Assembly: GCA_046594445.1 (NCBI GenBank)
Contig: JBKJSM010000128.1
Location: 1-11,584 of the forward strand
DNA from: Gaiellasilicea sp046594445
GTDB taxonomy: Bacteria > Actinomycetota > Thermoleophilia > Gaiellales > Gaiellaceae
Length of the DNA stretch: 11,584 nt
Direction of reading: 5' to 3'
Part shown: positions 1 through 5,585 of the stretch, piece after piece
Position numbering within the stretch: position 1 is the first letter of the stretch
Layout of the letters: each line of letters opens with the position of its first letter
Notes under the pieces: model-generated
Databases searched by the model: none
Seen by the model: only the letters and a program-made list of their open reading frames with translations
What the model was told of the DNA's origin: nothing
Translations under genes and position numbers: made by a program

Positions 1-168
1 ACGATCGACCACGTCTCACTCGGCGACGTCGCGATCTGCTGCGACCTGGAGGCAAAGGTCTTCTACGCCGAGCACACCGACCCGCAGGTGGCCGAGGCGC
101 TGCGGGCGACGCAGTGGTCCGAGCTGCGCGGGTACGCCGAGCCCGGCCCCGAGGCCGACGCCGCCTAG
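1..168 (+). CDS. C-terminal 55 residues of an unidentified protein (start outside window)
   Basis: Frame 1 is open from the first base to TAG at 166-168 and encodes 55 residues that begin TIDHVSLGDVAICCDLEAKV and end in an Ala/Glu/Pro-rich tail. The codons are typical of a high-GC coding region, with G or C in most third positions, so this is probably the end of a real gene. I do not recognise the family. A pair of adjacent cysteines (residues 13-14) is the only feature worth noting. The stop interlocks with the stop of the minus-strand polX remnant in the palindrome CTAG at 165-168, so the two genes converge with no spacer. Confidence 0.6.
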   Translation, partial: TIDHVSLGDVAICCDLEAKVFYAEHTDPQVAEALRATQWSELRGYAEPGPEADAA

Positions 169-1150
169 CGAAGCAGCTCCGAGAGCGGCCGCGTGTTCAG
201 CACAGCGGCGCGCGCCGCGCCGCCGCGCCGCGCGGTCGCCACCGAGAGCCCCATGTTGCCGAGCCCGCGCGTCGAGTGAGCGTCGGTCGAGCAGACGATT
301 GACACCCCGGCCGCGAGCGCCTCGCGCACGTGGGCGCCGGAGAGGTCGAGCCGGTCCGGCAGGCCGTTCACCTCGAGCGCGACCCCCGTCTCGAGCGCGA
401 CCTCGAACACCCGCTCCAGGTCGAGCGCGTTCTCTGGCCGGTGGTTGAGGATCCGTCCCTTGGGGTGGGACAGGCACGAGGCGGCCGGATGGCGCATCGC
501 CTCCAGCACCCGGTCGGTGAGCGCACGGCTTCCCAGCGCTGCCCCGCGTGCAGGCTGATCTGCACCCACTCGAGCTCGGCGAGGACGTCGTCGGGAAGGT
601 CGAGCGAGCCGTCCGAGAGGATGTCGCACTCGCTGCCGCGCAGGATCCGGAAGGGCCCGAGCAGCTCGTTCGCAGCCGCGATCTCCTCGGCCTGGCGGCG
701 CAGGTCGTCCGCGTCCAGCCCGGGCACGACGCGCACGTTGCGGGTGTGGTCGCAGATCGCGATGACCTCGTAGCCGAGCGCCTGCGCGGCGCGGCCCATC
801 TCGATCACGGTGGCCTTCCCGTCGGACGCGGTCGTGTGGACGTGGAGATCGCCGCGGATGTCGGCCAGCTCGAGCAGATCGGGAGGCGGATCGCCGGCTT
901 CGACTTCGCGCAGCTCCGGTGGGCGGTACGGGTGGCCCAGCCGCTCGTAGACCTCGACCTCCGTCGCCGCCTCCGGCAGCTCTCCCAGCGTGGCGACGTA
1001 CTCCGGCGATCCGGTCGCGCGCACGAGCTCCGTCCCGAAGCTGCCGCGCCGCGCGGCAACGACCTCGACGGGGTAGCCGTCCGCGGTGACACCGACGACG
1101 TGCTGGTCGTCCTGCTCCAAAATCGCGACGATCTGCGGCAGCGCCTCGAC
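165..1150 (-). pseudogene. polX: PolX/PHP family protein, 3' part (PHP phosphoesterase domain), frameshifted
   Basis: This is the distal half of a bacterial family X DNA polymerase-like gene. Reading down from 1150, the frame gives the end of the palm region (LPQIVAILEQDD, then SFGTELVRATGS) and then a PHP metallo-phosphoesterase domain. Visible metal-site motifs are LHVHTTASDGK, ICDHT, the Glu of GSECDILSDG, SLHAGQR and, after a frame change, SHPKGRI and STDAHS near the C-terminus. The PHP domain of PolX proteins is known as a Mn-dependent 3'-5' exonuclease/phosphoesterase acting in DNA repair. At the CCC run at 532-534 the homology jumps frame: one extra base would give QRWGSRALTDRV and join the halves. 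The upstream half (2127-2731) is cut off by inserted DNA. The stop is TAG at 165-167. The homology is clear. Whether the frameshift is natural or a sequencing error cannot be told here. Confidence 0.85.
532..534 (-). other. -1 frameshift point in the polX PHP domain
   Basis: Minus-strand homology runs in one frame down to HAGQRW and continues in another with SRALTDRVLEAM, a run typical of PHP/PolX proteins. The switch falls at a three-base homopolymer (CCC on +, GGG on coding). Four bases there would restore the frame. Confidence 0.6.
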
Positions 1151-1175
1151 GCCAAGTACGTACGTGTGTCAAGGG
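1151..1175 (+). repeat. Left terminal inverted repeat of the inserted cassette (imperfect)
   Basis: It begins GCCAAGTA and includes the short palindrome GTACGTAC (1156-1163). Compared with the reverse complement of 2102-2126 it matches at 17 of 25 positions. The first eight match without a break, and two further blocks, TGTG and AAG, are aligned without gaps. It ends six bases before the toxin stop codon. Confidence 0.55.
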
Positions 1176-1180
1176 CGAAG

Positions 1181-1441
1181 CTAGCGGCGACGTTTGAGAA
1201 TGTCGTGGTGGCAGTGGTTTTCAATCACGATCACTGGCCCGTCCCAGTAGAAAGTCACGCGGTCGCCGCCCGTCGCGCGAGCCTCGAAGACCGGCTGCCC
1301 GTTAACGAGTCTGCCGTCAAGCTTCTTTGCACGTAGGCCTGAGTGTCGCCAATCCACGCGTAGCTGCCTGAAGCAACCGAGGATCGCCCCCTGCGCTTCC
1401 TTCGACTTCTTGGCAAGCTTCTTCCGGAGCGGCGTCGGCAC
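1181..1441 (-). CDS. RelE/ParE-like toxin, probable
   Basis: This gene encodes 86 residues from GTG at 1441. The layout fits the RelE/ParE toxin fold: a basic N-terminal helix (TPLRKKLAKKSKEAQ, residues 3-17), then LRVDWRHSGLRAKKLDGR (27-44), a strand VFEARATGGDRVTFYWDG (51-68), and the closing HCHHDILKRRR (76-86), which resembles the family's C-terminal 'HD-x-hydrophobic' end. Toxins of this superfamily either cut mRNA on the ribosome (RelE) or poison gyrase (ParE); which one applies is not visible. Start choice is uncertain: the frame is open back to 1543, overlapping the antitoxin gene, but the family usually starts just before the basic helix. I see no good ribosome binding site for the GTG, so translation may be coupled to the antitoxin gene, which ends 31 nt upstream. 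It is the last gene of a three-gene operon. Confidence 0.65.
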   Translation of the reverse strand: MPTPLRKKLAKKSKEAQGAILGCFRQLRVDWRHSGLRAKKLDGRLVNGQPVFEARATGGDRVTFYWDGPVIVIENHCHHDILKRRR

Positions 1442-1472
1442 ACGCAGCGGAGTGAGTGGCGCGGGGTCCGGG

Positions 1473-1748
1473 TTAGTGCTCGTCGTCGGCGTCAAGCAGC
1501 CACCGAACGACATCGTTCGGGTCGTCGCTGTCGAACTCCACATACTCCCCGTCCGCCAGAGCCCTCATGGACTCGCGGATGTCGCGCTGCCACTCATGAG
1601 TCCAGTAGTAACGCTGGTCGGCCGGGATCGACGGCGGAACGGCGGACAGGAAGCGCGTGGGGTCGGACGAGGCGGCCTCGCGGGCGGTCACGGCCACGCC
1701 GTACGTGGCCGTGCTCATCGTGGTGGTGAGAAACATGGGGTCAGTCAT
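1473..1748 (-). CDS. Probable antitoxin of the RelE/ParE-like toxin
   Basis: This gene encodes 91 residues from ATG at 1748, which lies in ATGACTGA and so overlaps the stop of the preceding gene by 8 nt. GTG at 1757 and ATG at 1736 or 1718 are alternatives, and the last may be the natural start of the conserved part. The C-terminal half holds RYYWTHEWQRDIRESM, a 'YYW-x-EWQ' helix I associate with small actinobacterial antitoxins. It is followed by an acidic tail (EFDSDDPNDVVRWLLDADDE), fitting a protein that wraps a basic toxin. No recognisable DNA-binding fold (ribbon-helix-helix, AbrB, HTH) is obvious in the N-terminal 45 residues. Its place immediately before the toxin gene, the usual antitoxin-first order, is the main support for the role. 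Confidence 0.6.
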   Translation of the reverse strand: MTDPMFLTTTMSTATYGVAVTAREAASSDPTRFLSAVPPSIPADQRYYWTHEWQRDIRESMRALADGEYVEFDSDDPNDVVRWLLDADDEH

Positions 1749-2046
1749 CGTCTTCACCCATCTTATCGGCGTTATCCAGGATTTCCGTAAGAATTCGGAT
1801 CAGCTCCTCAACTCGCTGCCGCGTCAGTCCGATACGCGCAACGGGCTTCACGGCCGCGAACGTGATCATTTCTAGCTGTTGACGGCGCTGTTCCTCTGTG
1901 CCGAGAAGCACGGGGGGCGCGACCTGACCTAGCGTAAGGATGTACTCCTCCCGAGTCAGCGCCTGTCCAACTATCTGATTAATGGTGAGGATCGGAACGT
2001 CCTCGATCCCGATCCAAGTGAGCGGTACTTGTTTGCTCTCATCCAC
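1741..2046 (-). CDS. DUF3467-like small protein, first gene of the inserted operon
   Basis: This gene encodes 101 residues from GTG at 2046, preceded at 8 nt by AAGG (2055-2058). A TTG at 2067 would give 108 residues but would leave its ribosome binding region inside a palindrome. The sequence includes DVPILTINQIVGQ, EEYILTLGQVAPPVLLGT, then VKPVARIGLTRQRVEELIRI and an acidic end (GEDDD). The 'EFxLxFGQVxPP' block followed by 'ARxxLTxxRVxELIxxL' is a pattern I know from small proteins of the DUF3467 type, whose function is not established. It overlaps the antitoxin gene by 8 nt and is therefore co-translated with it. It may be a third component of the toxin-antitoxin module (chaperone or regulator), or a passenger. 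Family resemblance is from memory only. Confidence 0.6.
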   Translation of the reverse strand: MDESKQVPLTWIGIEDVPILTINQIVGQALTREEYILTLGQVAPPVLLGTEEQRRQQLEMITFAAVKPVARIGLTRQRVEELIRILTEILDNADKMGEDDD

Positions 2047-2071
2047 GTCGCTGACCTTAGTACGCAACGCG

Positions 2072-2089
2072 ACGTAGCGCTACCTACGT
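2072..2089. promoter_or_regulatory. Operator-like palindrome upstream of the cassette operon
   Basis: ACGTAG and CTACGT form an inverted repeat separated by six bases, and a second perfect palindrome, GTAGCGCTAC (2074-2083), is nested within it. It lies 26 nt upstream of the GTG start of the first gene in the only non-coding space of the cassette. Toxin-antitoxin operons commonly autoregulate through such sites; binding here is inferred. Confidence 0.45.
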
Positions 2090-2101
2090 GTTCTGACTAC
2101 A

Positions 2102-2126
2102 CACTTCCCACAGGCTGTTACTTGGC
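2102..2126 (-). repeat. Right terminal inverted repeat of the inserted cassette (imperfect)
   Basis: Read on the minus strand it starts GCCAAGTA and mirrors the left end at 17 of 25 positions. The interrupted polX frame runs through it and stops at 2084-2086 within the insert, adding 14 foreign codons to the 5' fragment after RFAVVV. Confidence 0.55.
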
Positions 2127-2731
2127 ACGACGACGGCGAAGCGGCTGGAGACGTCGCAGGCGCGGCGCGGATCTCCGGCCGGCTCGCCCCCGAGCGCTGC
2201 CGCGATCTCTTCGACAAGCGTCCGGGCGCGGTTCAGCAGCATGCCGCGCTTCGGCGTCGCCGTCGCGAGCTCCGCGAGGCCGGTCTCGATCCGCGCCGCG
2301 GTCTTCGGCCCGATCCCCGCGACGCCCTGGAGCCTCCCGGCCGTGGCGGCCTCTCGCAGCTCGTCGAGCGTCCGGATCCCCAGCGCGTGGCCGAGGTCGC
2401 GCATCCGCTTGGTCGAGAGCCCGAGCAGGTGCGCCACGCCGACGAGCTGTGGCAGCGCCTGCGCCTCGAGCTCGTCGAGCTCCGCAATCCGGCCGGTCTC
2501 GACGAGCTCGCGCAGCCGCTGCTCGATCCTAGGCCCGATCCCGGCGAGCTCGCGCACCCGCCCCGCACGCACAAGCCCCGCGACCTCGACCGGCGTCGAC
2601 CGAATCAGATCGGCCGCGCGCCGGTAGGCCCGAACCGTGTAGTAGCTCGAGCCGTTCAGGTCGAGGAGGGCCGCGAAGGCCTCGAGCCGCTCGCTCAGGC
2701 GCGCGTTGTCCACGACTAGAGTCTTTCCCAT
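2127..2731 (-). pseudogene. polX: PolX/PHP family protein, 5' part (helix-hairpin-helix DNA-binding domain), truncated by insertion
   Basis: This is the N-terminal half of the broken polX-like gene. It has the PolX 8-kDa-type helical domain (ARLSERLEAFAALLDL, then YYTVRAYRRAADLI) and two helix-hairpin-helix motifs (ELAGIGPRIEQRL and GVAGIGPKTAARIE) that bind DNA backbone. The start of the palm (EPAGDPRRACDVSSRFAVVV) follows, and then the insertion. The usual palm motif GSxRR...DxD is replaced by GDPRR...S-R, so this lineage had probably already lost polymerase activity. ATG at 2731 overlaps the cofC ATG on the other strand in CATG. GTG at 2713 with GGGAAAG 10 nt upstream is an equally good start and begins at VDNARLSER, closer to family N-termini. 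As it stands it encodes about 200 residues plus a foreign tail; a free helix-hairpin-helix fragment could still be made. Confidence 0.85.
2717..2722 (+). promoter_or_regulatory. Candidate leaderless -10 box for the cofC operon (TAGAGT)
   Basis: TAGAGT fits TANNNT and ends 7 nt before the cofC ATG at 2730, the spacing expected when transcription starts at the start codon. No Shine-Dalgarno sequence precedes the ATG, and the box lies inside polX codons 4-5. No clear -35 box is seen. Confidence 0.35.
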
Positions 2732-3329
2732 GGCGCAAATAGTCGTCCCCTTTCGCGGGGAGTCCGGAAAGCAGCGCCTGCACGCATCGGACGAGGTTCG
2801 CGCGAGGCTCGCTCTCGCCATGCTCGGCGACGTGCTCACCGCCTGCGTCGCCACCGGGCGCACGCTGCTCGTCACGGACGACCCGGCTGCGCGCGAGCTC
2901 GCCGATGAGCTCGGCGCCGAGACGGTCGACGATCCGGGCGGCGGCCAGGGGTCGGCCGTCGCGGCGGCCCTCGAGCACGTCGAATGTGGCCCGGTCGTGA
3001 TCGTGAACGCCGACCTTCCCTGCGTCGTCCCGCACGATCTCCGCACTCTGGCGGGCGCCGCCGAGCTCGGCGCGCTCGGGCTCGTCGTGGCCGAGGACGG
3101 GACGACGAACGCCCTCGCGCTCCCGAAAGCCTCCCTGTTCGCGTCTCTGTACGGGCCGGGGAGCGCGGCGCGGTTCCGCGAGCACGCCGAGGCGCACGGC
3201 CTCTCCGCGGCCGAGGCGGCGATCCCGAACCTGTCCGACGACGTGGACACGACCCAGGACCTCGATCGCGTTGCGCTGCGCGCCGGCCCGCGCACGCAGG
3301 CCGCGCTCGGGCGGCTGGCGAAGCCGTGA
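2730..3329 (+). CDS. cofC: 2-phospho-L-lactate (or phosphoenolpyruvate) guanylyltransferase, F420 biosynthesis
   Basis: This gene encodes 199 residues, a normal length for CofC/FbiD. The enzyme joins GTP to 2-phospholactate (archaea) or phosphoenolpyruvate (mycobacterial FbiD), making the activated donor used by CofD. The protein shows the MobA-like nucleotidyltransferase order: N-terminal IVVPFRGESGKQRL (residues 4-17), LLVTDDP (46-52), the metal/nucleotide motif VNADLPCV (91-98), DGTTNALALP (the GGTN-type motif), YGPGSAARFREHA, and the terminal DDVDTTQDL. All sit in the expected order. ATG at 2730 is preferred over TTG at 2706 because the family begins at the IVVP strand. It is first of a four-gene operon, and its TGA overlaps the GTG of cofD in GTGA. 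Which three-carbon substrate is used cannot be read from the sequence. Confidence 0.93.
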   Translation: MAQIVVPFRGESGKQRLHASDEVRARLALAMLGDVLTACVATGRTLLVTDDPAARELADELGAETVDDPGGGQGSAVAAALEHVECGPVVIVNADLPCVVPHDLRTLAGAAELGALGLVVAEDGTTNALALPKASLFASLYGPGSAARFREHAEAHGLSAAEAAIPNLSDDVDTTQDLDRVALRAGPRTQAALGRLAKP

Positions 3330-4231
3330 AGGTTGCGCTCCTCTCCGGCGGCGTGGGCGGTGCGCGCTTTGCTCGCGGGCTCGTCAGCGCGATCGACCCC
3401 GCTGCGGTGACGGTGATCGGCAATGTCGGCGACGACCTCGAGGTGCTCGGACTGGCCGTCTCGCCCGACCTCGACAGCATCCTCTACGCGCTCGCCGGCC
3501 TCCACGACGAGGAGCGCGGCTGGGGCCGCGCCGGGGAGACGTGGGAGGCGCTCGCGACCGTTTCCGCGCTCGGCGGCGAGGACTGGTTCCGCCTCGGCGA
3601 CCGCGATCTCGGCCTGCACCTCGTGCGCTCCCAGGCGCTGCGCTCCGGCGAGCCGCTCTCCGCCGTGACGGCGCAGATCGCGCGCGCGCTCGGGATCGAG
3701 GCCGCGATCGTGCCGGCCACGGACGACCGCCTGCGAACCTGGATCGACACGCCCGCGGGCAGCTTCCCCTTCCAGGACTGGTTCGTCGCGCGCGGCCACC
3801 GGGACGACGTGGACGGCGTTCGCTTCGAAGGTGAGGCGAGCGCCGCGCCCGGCGTTCTGGAGGCGCTTGCGGAGGCGGATGCGATCGTGATCGCGCCGTC
3901 GAATCCCTACGTGAGCATCTGGCCGATCCTCGCCGTTGCGGAGATCCGGGCGGAGCTGGCCGCACGTCGGGTGCCGTGCGTCGCGGTCAGCCCGCTCGTC
4001 GGTGGTCGCGCGGTGAAGGGGCCGGCAGACCGTATGCTCGCCCGGATGGCGGGCGGCACGACTCCTGAGCACGTGGCGGGCTGCTACGAGGGCCTGATCG
4101 ATGCGCTCGTCGTCGACGAGTCCGACCCTGCTGGGCCGCTGGCCGTGCGCAGGATCGTGACGCAGACGCTAATGACCGACCTCGACGCCTCGCGCCGCCT
4201 AGCCGAGGCAGTGCTAGAAGCCGCGGCATGA
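3326..4231 (+). CDS. cofD: 2-phospho-L-lactate transferase (Fo to F420-0), F420 biosynthesis
   Basis: This gene encodes 301 residues from GTG at 3326, which overlaps the cofC stop. CofD/FbiA transfers the phospholactyl or phosphoenolpyruvyl group from the guanylylated donor to the deazaflavin Fo, releasing GMP and giving F420-0 or its dehydro form. Diagnostic stretches are LLSGGVGGARFARGL at the N-terminus (glycine-rich GDP site), VIGNVGDDLEVLGL, the DSILYALAG and GWGRAGETW segments, FRLGDRDLGLHLVRSQAL, TPAGSFPFQDWFV, IAPSNPYVSIWPIL, and SPLVGGRAVKGPADRM. Every conserved block I know from the family is present. Translation is probably coupled on both sides: the TGA overlaps the ATG of npdG in ATGA at 4228-4231. 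A longer in-frame extension upstream lies over cofC and is not used. Confidence 0.95.
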   Translation: MKVALLSGGVGGARFARGLVSAIDPAAVTVIGNVGDDLEVLGLAVSPDLDSILYALAGLHDEERGWGRAGETWEALATVSALGGEDWFRLGDRDLGLHLVRSQALRSGEPLSAVTAQIARALGIEAAIVPATDDRLRTWIDTPAGSFPFQDWFVARGHRDDVDGVRFEGEASAAPGVLEALAEADAIVIAPSNPYVSIWPILAVAEIRAELAARRVPCVAVSPLVGGRAVKGPADRMLARMAGGTTPEHVAGCYEGLIDALVVDESDPAGPLAVRRIVTQTLMTDLDASRRLAEAVLEAAA

Positions 4232-4845
4232 GAGTCGGCGTCGTCGGCGGCACGGGCAGCTTCGGCCAGGCGGTCGCGAAGCGCCTGCTCGACGCCGGCG
4301 TCGAGGTCGTGATCGGCTCGCGCGACGCCGAGCGGGCCCGCGAGGCCGCGGCGGCGATCGGCGCCGAGGGCGCCTCGAACGACGACGCCGTCCGCGGCGT
4401 CGACCTCGTCCTGCTCGCGGTCAAGGCGGAGGCCGCCGTCGACACCGCGCGCGACCTGCGGCAGACGATCGGCTCCACCCCCGTCCTGTCCGTCGCAGCC
4501 GAGCTCTCGTTTGGCCCGGGCGGCGTCAAGCCGACGACCGAGGCGACCTCGATCGCGCAGCGGATTCAGGACGAACTCGACGCGCCGGTCGTCGCGGGGC
4601 TGCACTCGCTCGCCGCGTCGAACCTCGCCGAGGCGCCCCCGGATGAGGACGCGCTCGTCTGCGGCGACGACCCGGTGGCCAAGCAGCTCGCGCTCGACCT
4701 TGCCGGCAAGCTCGTCTCCGGCAGCGCCGTCGACTGCGGCCCGCTTGCGAGCGCCCGCGCGCTCGAGGGAATGACCGCGGTGATCGTGAACGTGAACAAG
4801 CGCTACAAGGCGCACGCGGGCCTCCGCGTCACCGGTCTTCAGTGA
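4228..4845 (+). CDS. npdG: NADPH-dependent F420 reductase (F420H2:NADP+ oxidoreductase)
   Basis: This gene encodes 205 residues. The enzyme moves hydride between NADP(H) and the 5-deazaflavin F420, so it links the newly made cofactor to central redox metabolism. The N-terminal Rossmann fold opens with RVGVVGGTGSFGQAVAKRL (GGTGxxG at residues 7-13), and GSRDAERARE follows the second strand, where NADP phosphate is bound. The C-terminal half shows VCGDDPVAKQLALDLAGK, CGPLASARALEGMT, and the ending NVNKRYKAHAGLRVTGL, all typical of Fno/NpdG proteins. It sits between cofD and cofE with 4-nt overlaps on both sides. A reductase inside the biosynthetic operon suggests F420 is made and charged as one unit; its direction in the cell is not shown by the sequence. 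Confidence 0.93.
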   Translation: MRVGVVGGTGSFGQAVAKRLLDAGVEVVIGSRDAERAREAAAAIGAEGASNDDAVRGVDLVLLAVKAEAAVDTARDLRQTIGSTPVLSVAAELSFGPGGVKPTTEATSIAQRIQDELDAPVVAGLHSLAASNLAEAPPDEDALVCGDDPVAKQLALDLAGKLVSGSAVDCGPLASARALEGMTAVIVNVNKRYKAHAGLRVTGLQ

Positions 4846-5585
4846 CCGAGGGGATACGGGTCTTCCCGCTCCTGGGCATCCCGGAGGTGGAGGAGGGCGA
4901 CGATCTCGCCGCGCTCCTGGCCGACGCCGCCGAGCGGGCCGGGGGGCTCGAGGATGCGGACGTCGTCGTCGTCGCGCAGAAGGTCGTCTCGAAGGCGGAG
5001 GGGCGAGTCGTTCGGCTGGACGGGATCGAGCCGTCGGAGCGGGCGCGCGAGCTCGCGGGCGACCGCGACCCGCGTCACGTCGAGGCGATCCTGCAGGAGG
5101 CGGCTCGGGTCGTCCGCTCGCGGCCGCCGCTCCTGATCGCCGAGACGCGTCACGGTTTCGTCTGCGCGTCGGCGGGGGTGGACGCCTCGAACGCGAAGGG
5201 CGCCGGAACGCTCGTGCTGCTGCCGCTCGATCCCGACCGGTCCGCCGCCGCGATCCGCGAGGTGTTGCGGGCACGCAGCGGCCGCGACGTCGGCGTGATC
5301 GTCAGCGACTCGTTCGGCCGCCCCTTCCGTCAGGGGACGACCGACGTCGCTCTCGGTGTCGCCGGCCTCGCGCCGGTGCTCGACCTCACCGGCGTCCGGG
5401 ACGGCGCCGGCTACGAGCTGCAGGGAACACAGATTGCGGTCGCGGACGAGATCGCGGGCGTCGCCGAGCTCGTAATGGGCAAGACGAACGGCCTGCCCGC
5501 GGCGGTCGTCCGCGGCGTCGACGCACGCGGCAAAGGCACGGGCCGCGACCTGCTGATGCCGCCCGAGCGCGACCTCTTCCGCTAG
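4842..5585 (+). CDS. cofE: Coenzyme F420-0:L-glutamate ligase (short form)
   Basis: This gene encodes 247 residues from GTG at 4842, overlapping the npdG stop in GTGA. CofE adds glutamates to F420-0 with GTP, building the gamma-linked tail. Visible motifs are VVVVAQKVVSKAEGRVV (residues 41-57), ETRHGFVCASAGVDASN (101-117), the metal-binding SDSFGRPFRQGTTDVALG (155-172), and the end RGVDARGKGTGRDLL (224-238). The length is that of the archaeal single-domain enzyme. Mycobacterial FbiB has an extra C-terminal FMN/nitroreductase domain of roughly 200 residues that reduces dehydro-F420-0, and this protein lacks it. The cluster ends here, with the TAG interlocked with the stop of the opposing oxidase gene in CTAG at 5582-5585. 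No Fo synthase gene (cofG/cofH, fbiC) is in the window. Confidence 0.93.
   Translation: MTEGIRVFPLLGIPEVEEGDDLAALLADAAERAGGLEDADVVVVAQKVVSKAEGRVVRLDGIEPSERARELAGDRDPRHVEAILQEAARVVRSRPPLLIAETRHGFVCASAGVDASNAKGAGTLVLLPLDPDRSAAAIREVLRARSGRDVGVIVSDSFGRPFRQGTTDVALGVAGLAPVLDLTGVRDGAGYELQGTQIAVADEIAGVAELVMGKTNGLPAAVVRGVDARGKGTGRDLLMPPERDLFR

Larger units (their letters stand above)
1151..2126. mobile_element. Insertion of about 976 bp in polX carrying a toxin-antitoxin-like operon
   Basis: The two halves of the polX-like gene are separated by DNA bounded by GCCAAGTA (1151-1158) and its reverse complement TACTTGGC (2119-2126). Extended to 25 bp, the two ends agree at 17 positions. Base composition drops inside (about 59% G+C on lines 1801-2040 against about 72% in the neighbouring polX line). 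CGAC lies directly outside the left end (1147-1150) and one base outside the right end (2128-2131), a possible 4-bp target duplication. Removing the insert and one copy puts the reading frame through (RFAVV joined to EALPQIV). There is no transposase, integrase or recombinase. The contents are three small minus-strand genes. It is either a non-autonomous (MITE-like) transposable unit moved by an enzyme elsewhere, or the remains of a larger element. The interruption is certain; the exact ends and the mechanism are inferred. Confidence 0.65.

Noticed and set aside
548..1336. A 262-codon + strand frame over the polX PHP region and cassette end
   Set aside because: It crosses the insertion junction and lies opposite clear PHP motifs; it is a shadow frame.
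1374..1543. Long version of the toxin starting near 1543
   Set aside because: The extra 34 N-terminal residues (Thr/Pro-rich) overlap the antitoxin gene in another frame and do not resemble the RelE/ParE N-terminus.
2108..2118. 11-mer CCACAGGCTGT shared by the right end of the cassette and the DnaA-box-like palindrome at 11495-11505
   Set aside because: Eleven bases can match by chance in 11.6 kb when GC-rich, and nothing else around the two sites is alike; kept only as a note.
2984..3325. Upstream in-frame extension of cofD
   Set aside because: It overlaps cofC in another frame and is Arg-rich; CofD proteins start at the LLSGGVGGA strand, which fits GTG 3326.
2084..4072. A 662-codon minus-strand open frame across the F420 genes
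   Set aside because: Only its last 200 or so codons (below 2731) are real polX sequence. The rest lies opposite cofC and cofD, is rich in Arg/Ala/Pro repeats typical of antisense frames in high-GC DNA, and shows no family motif.
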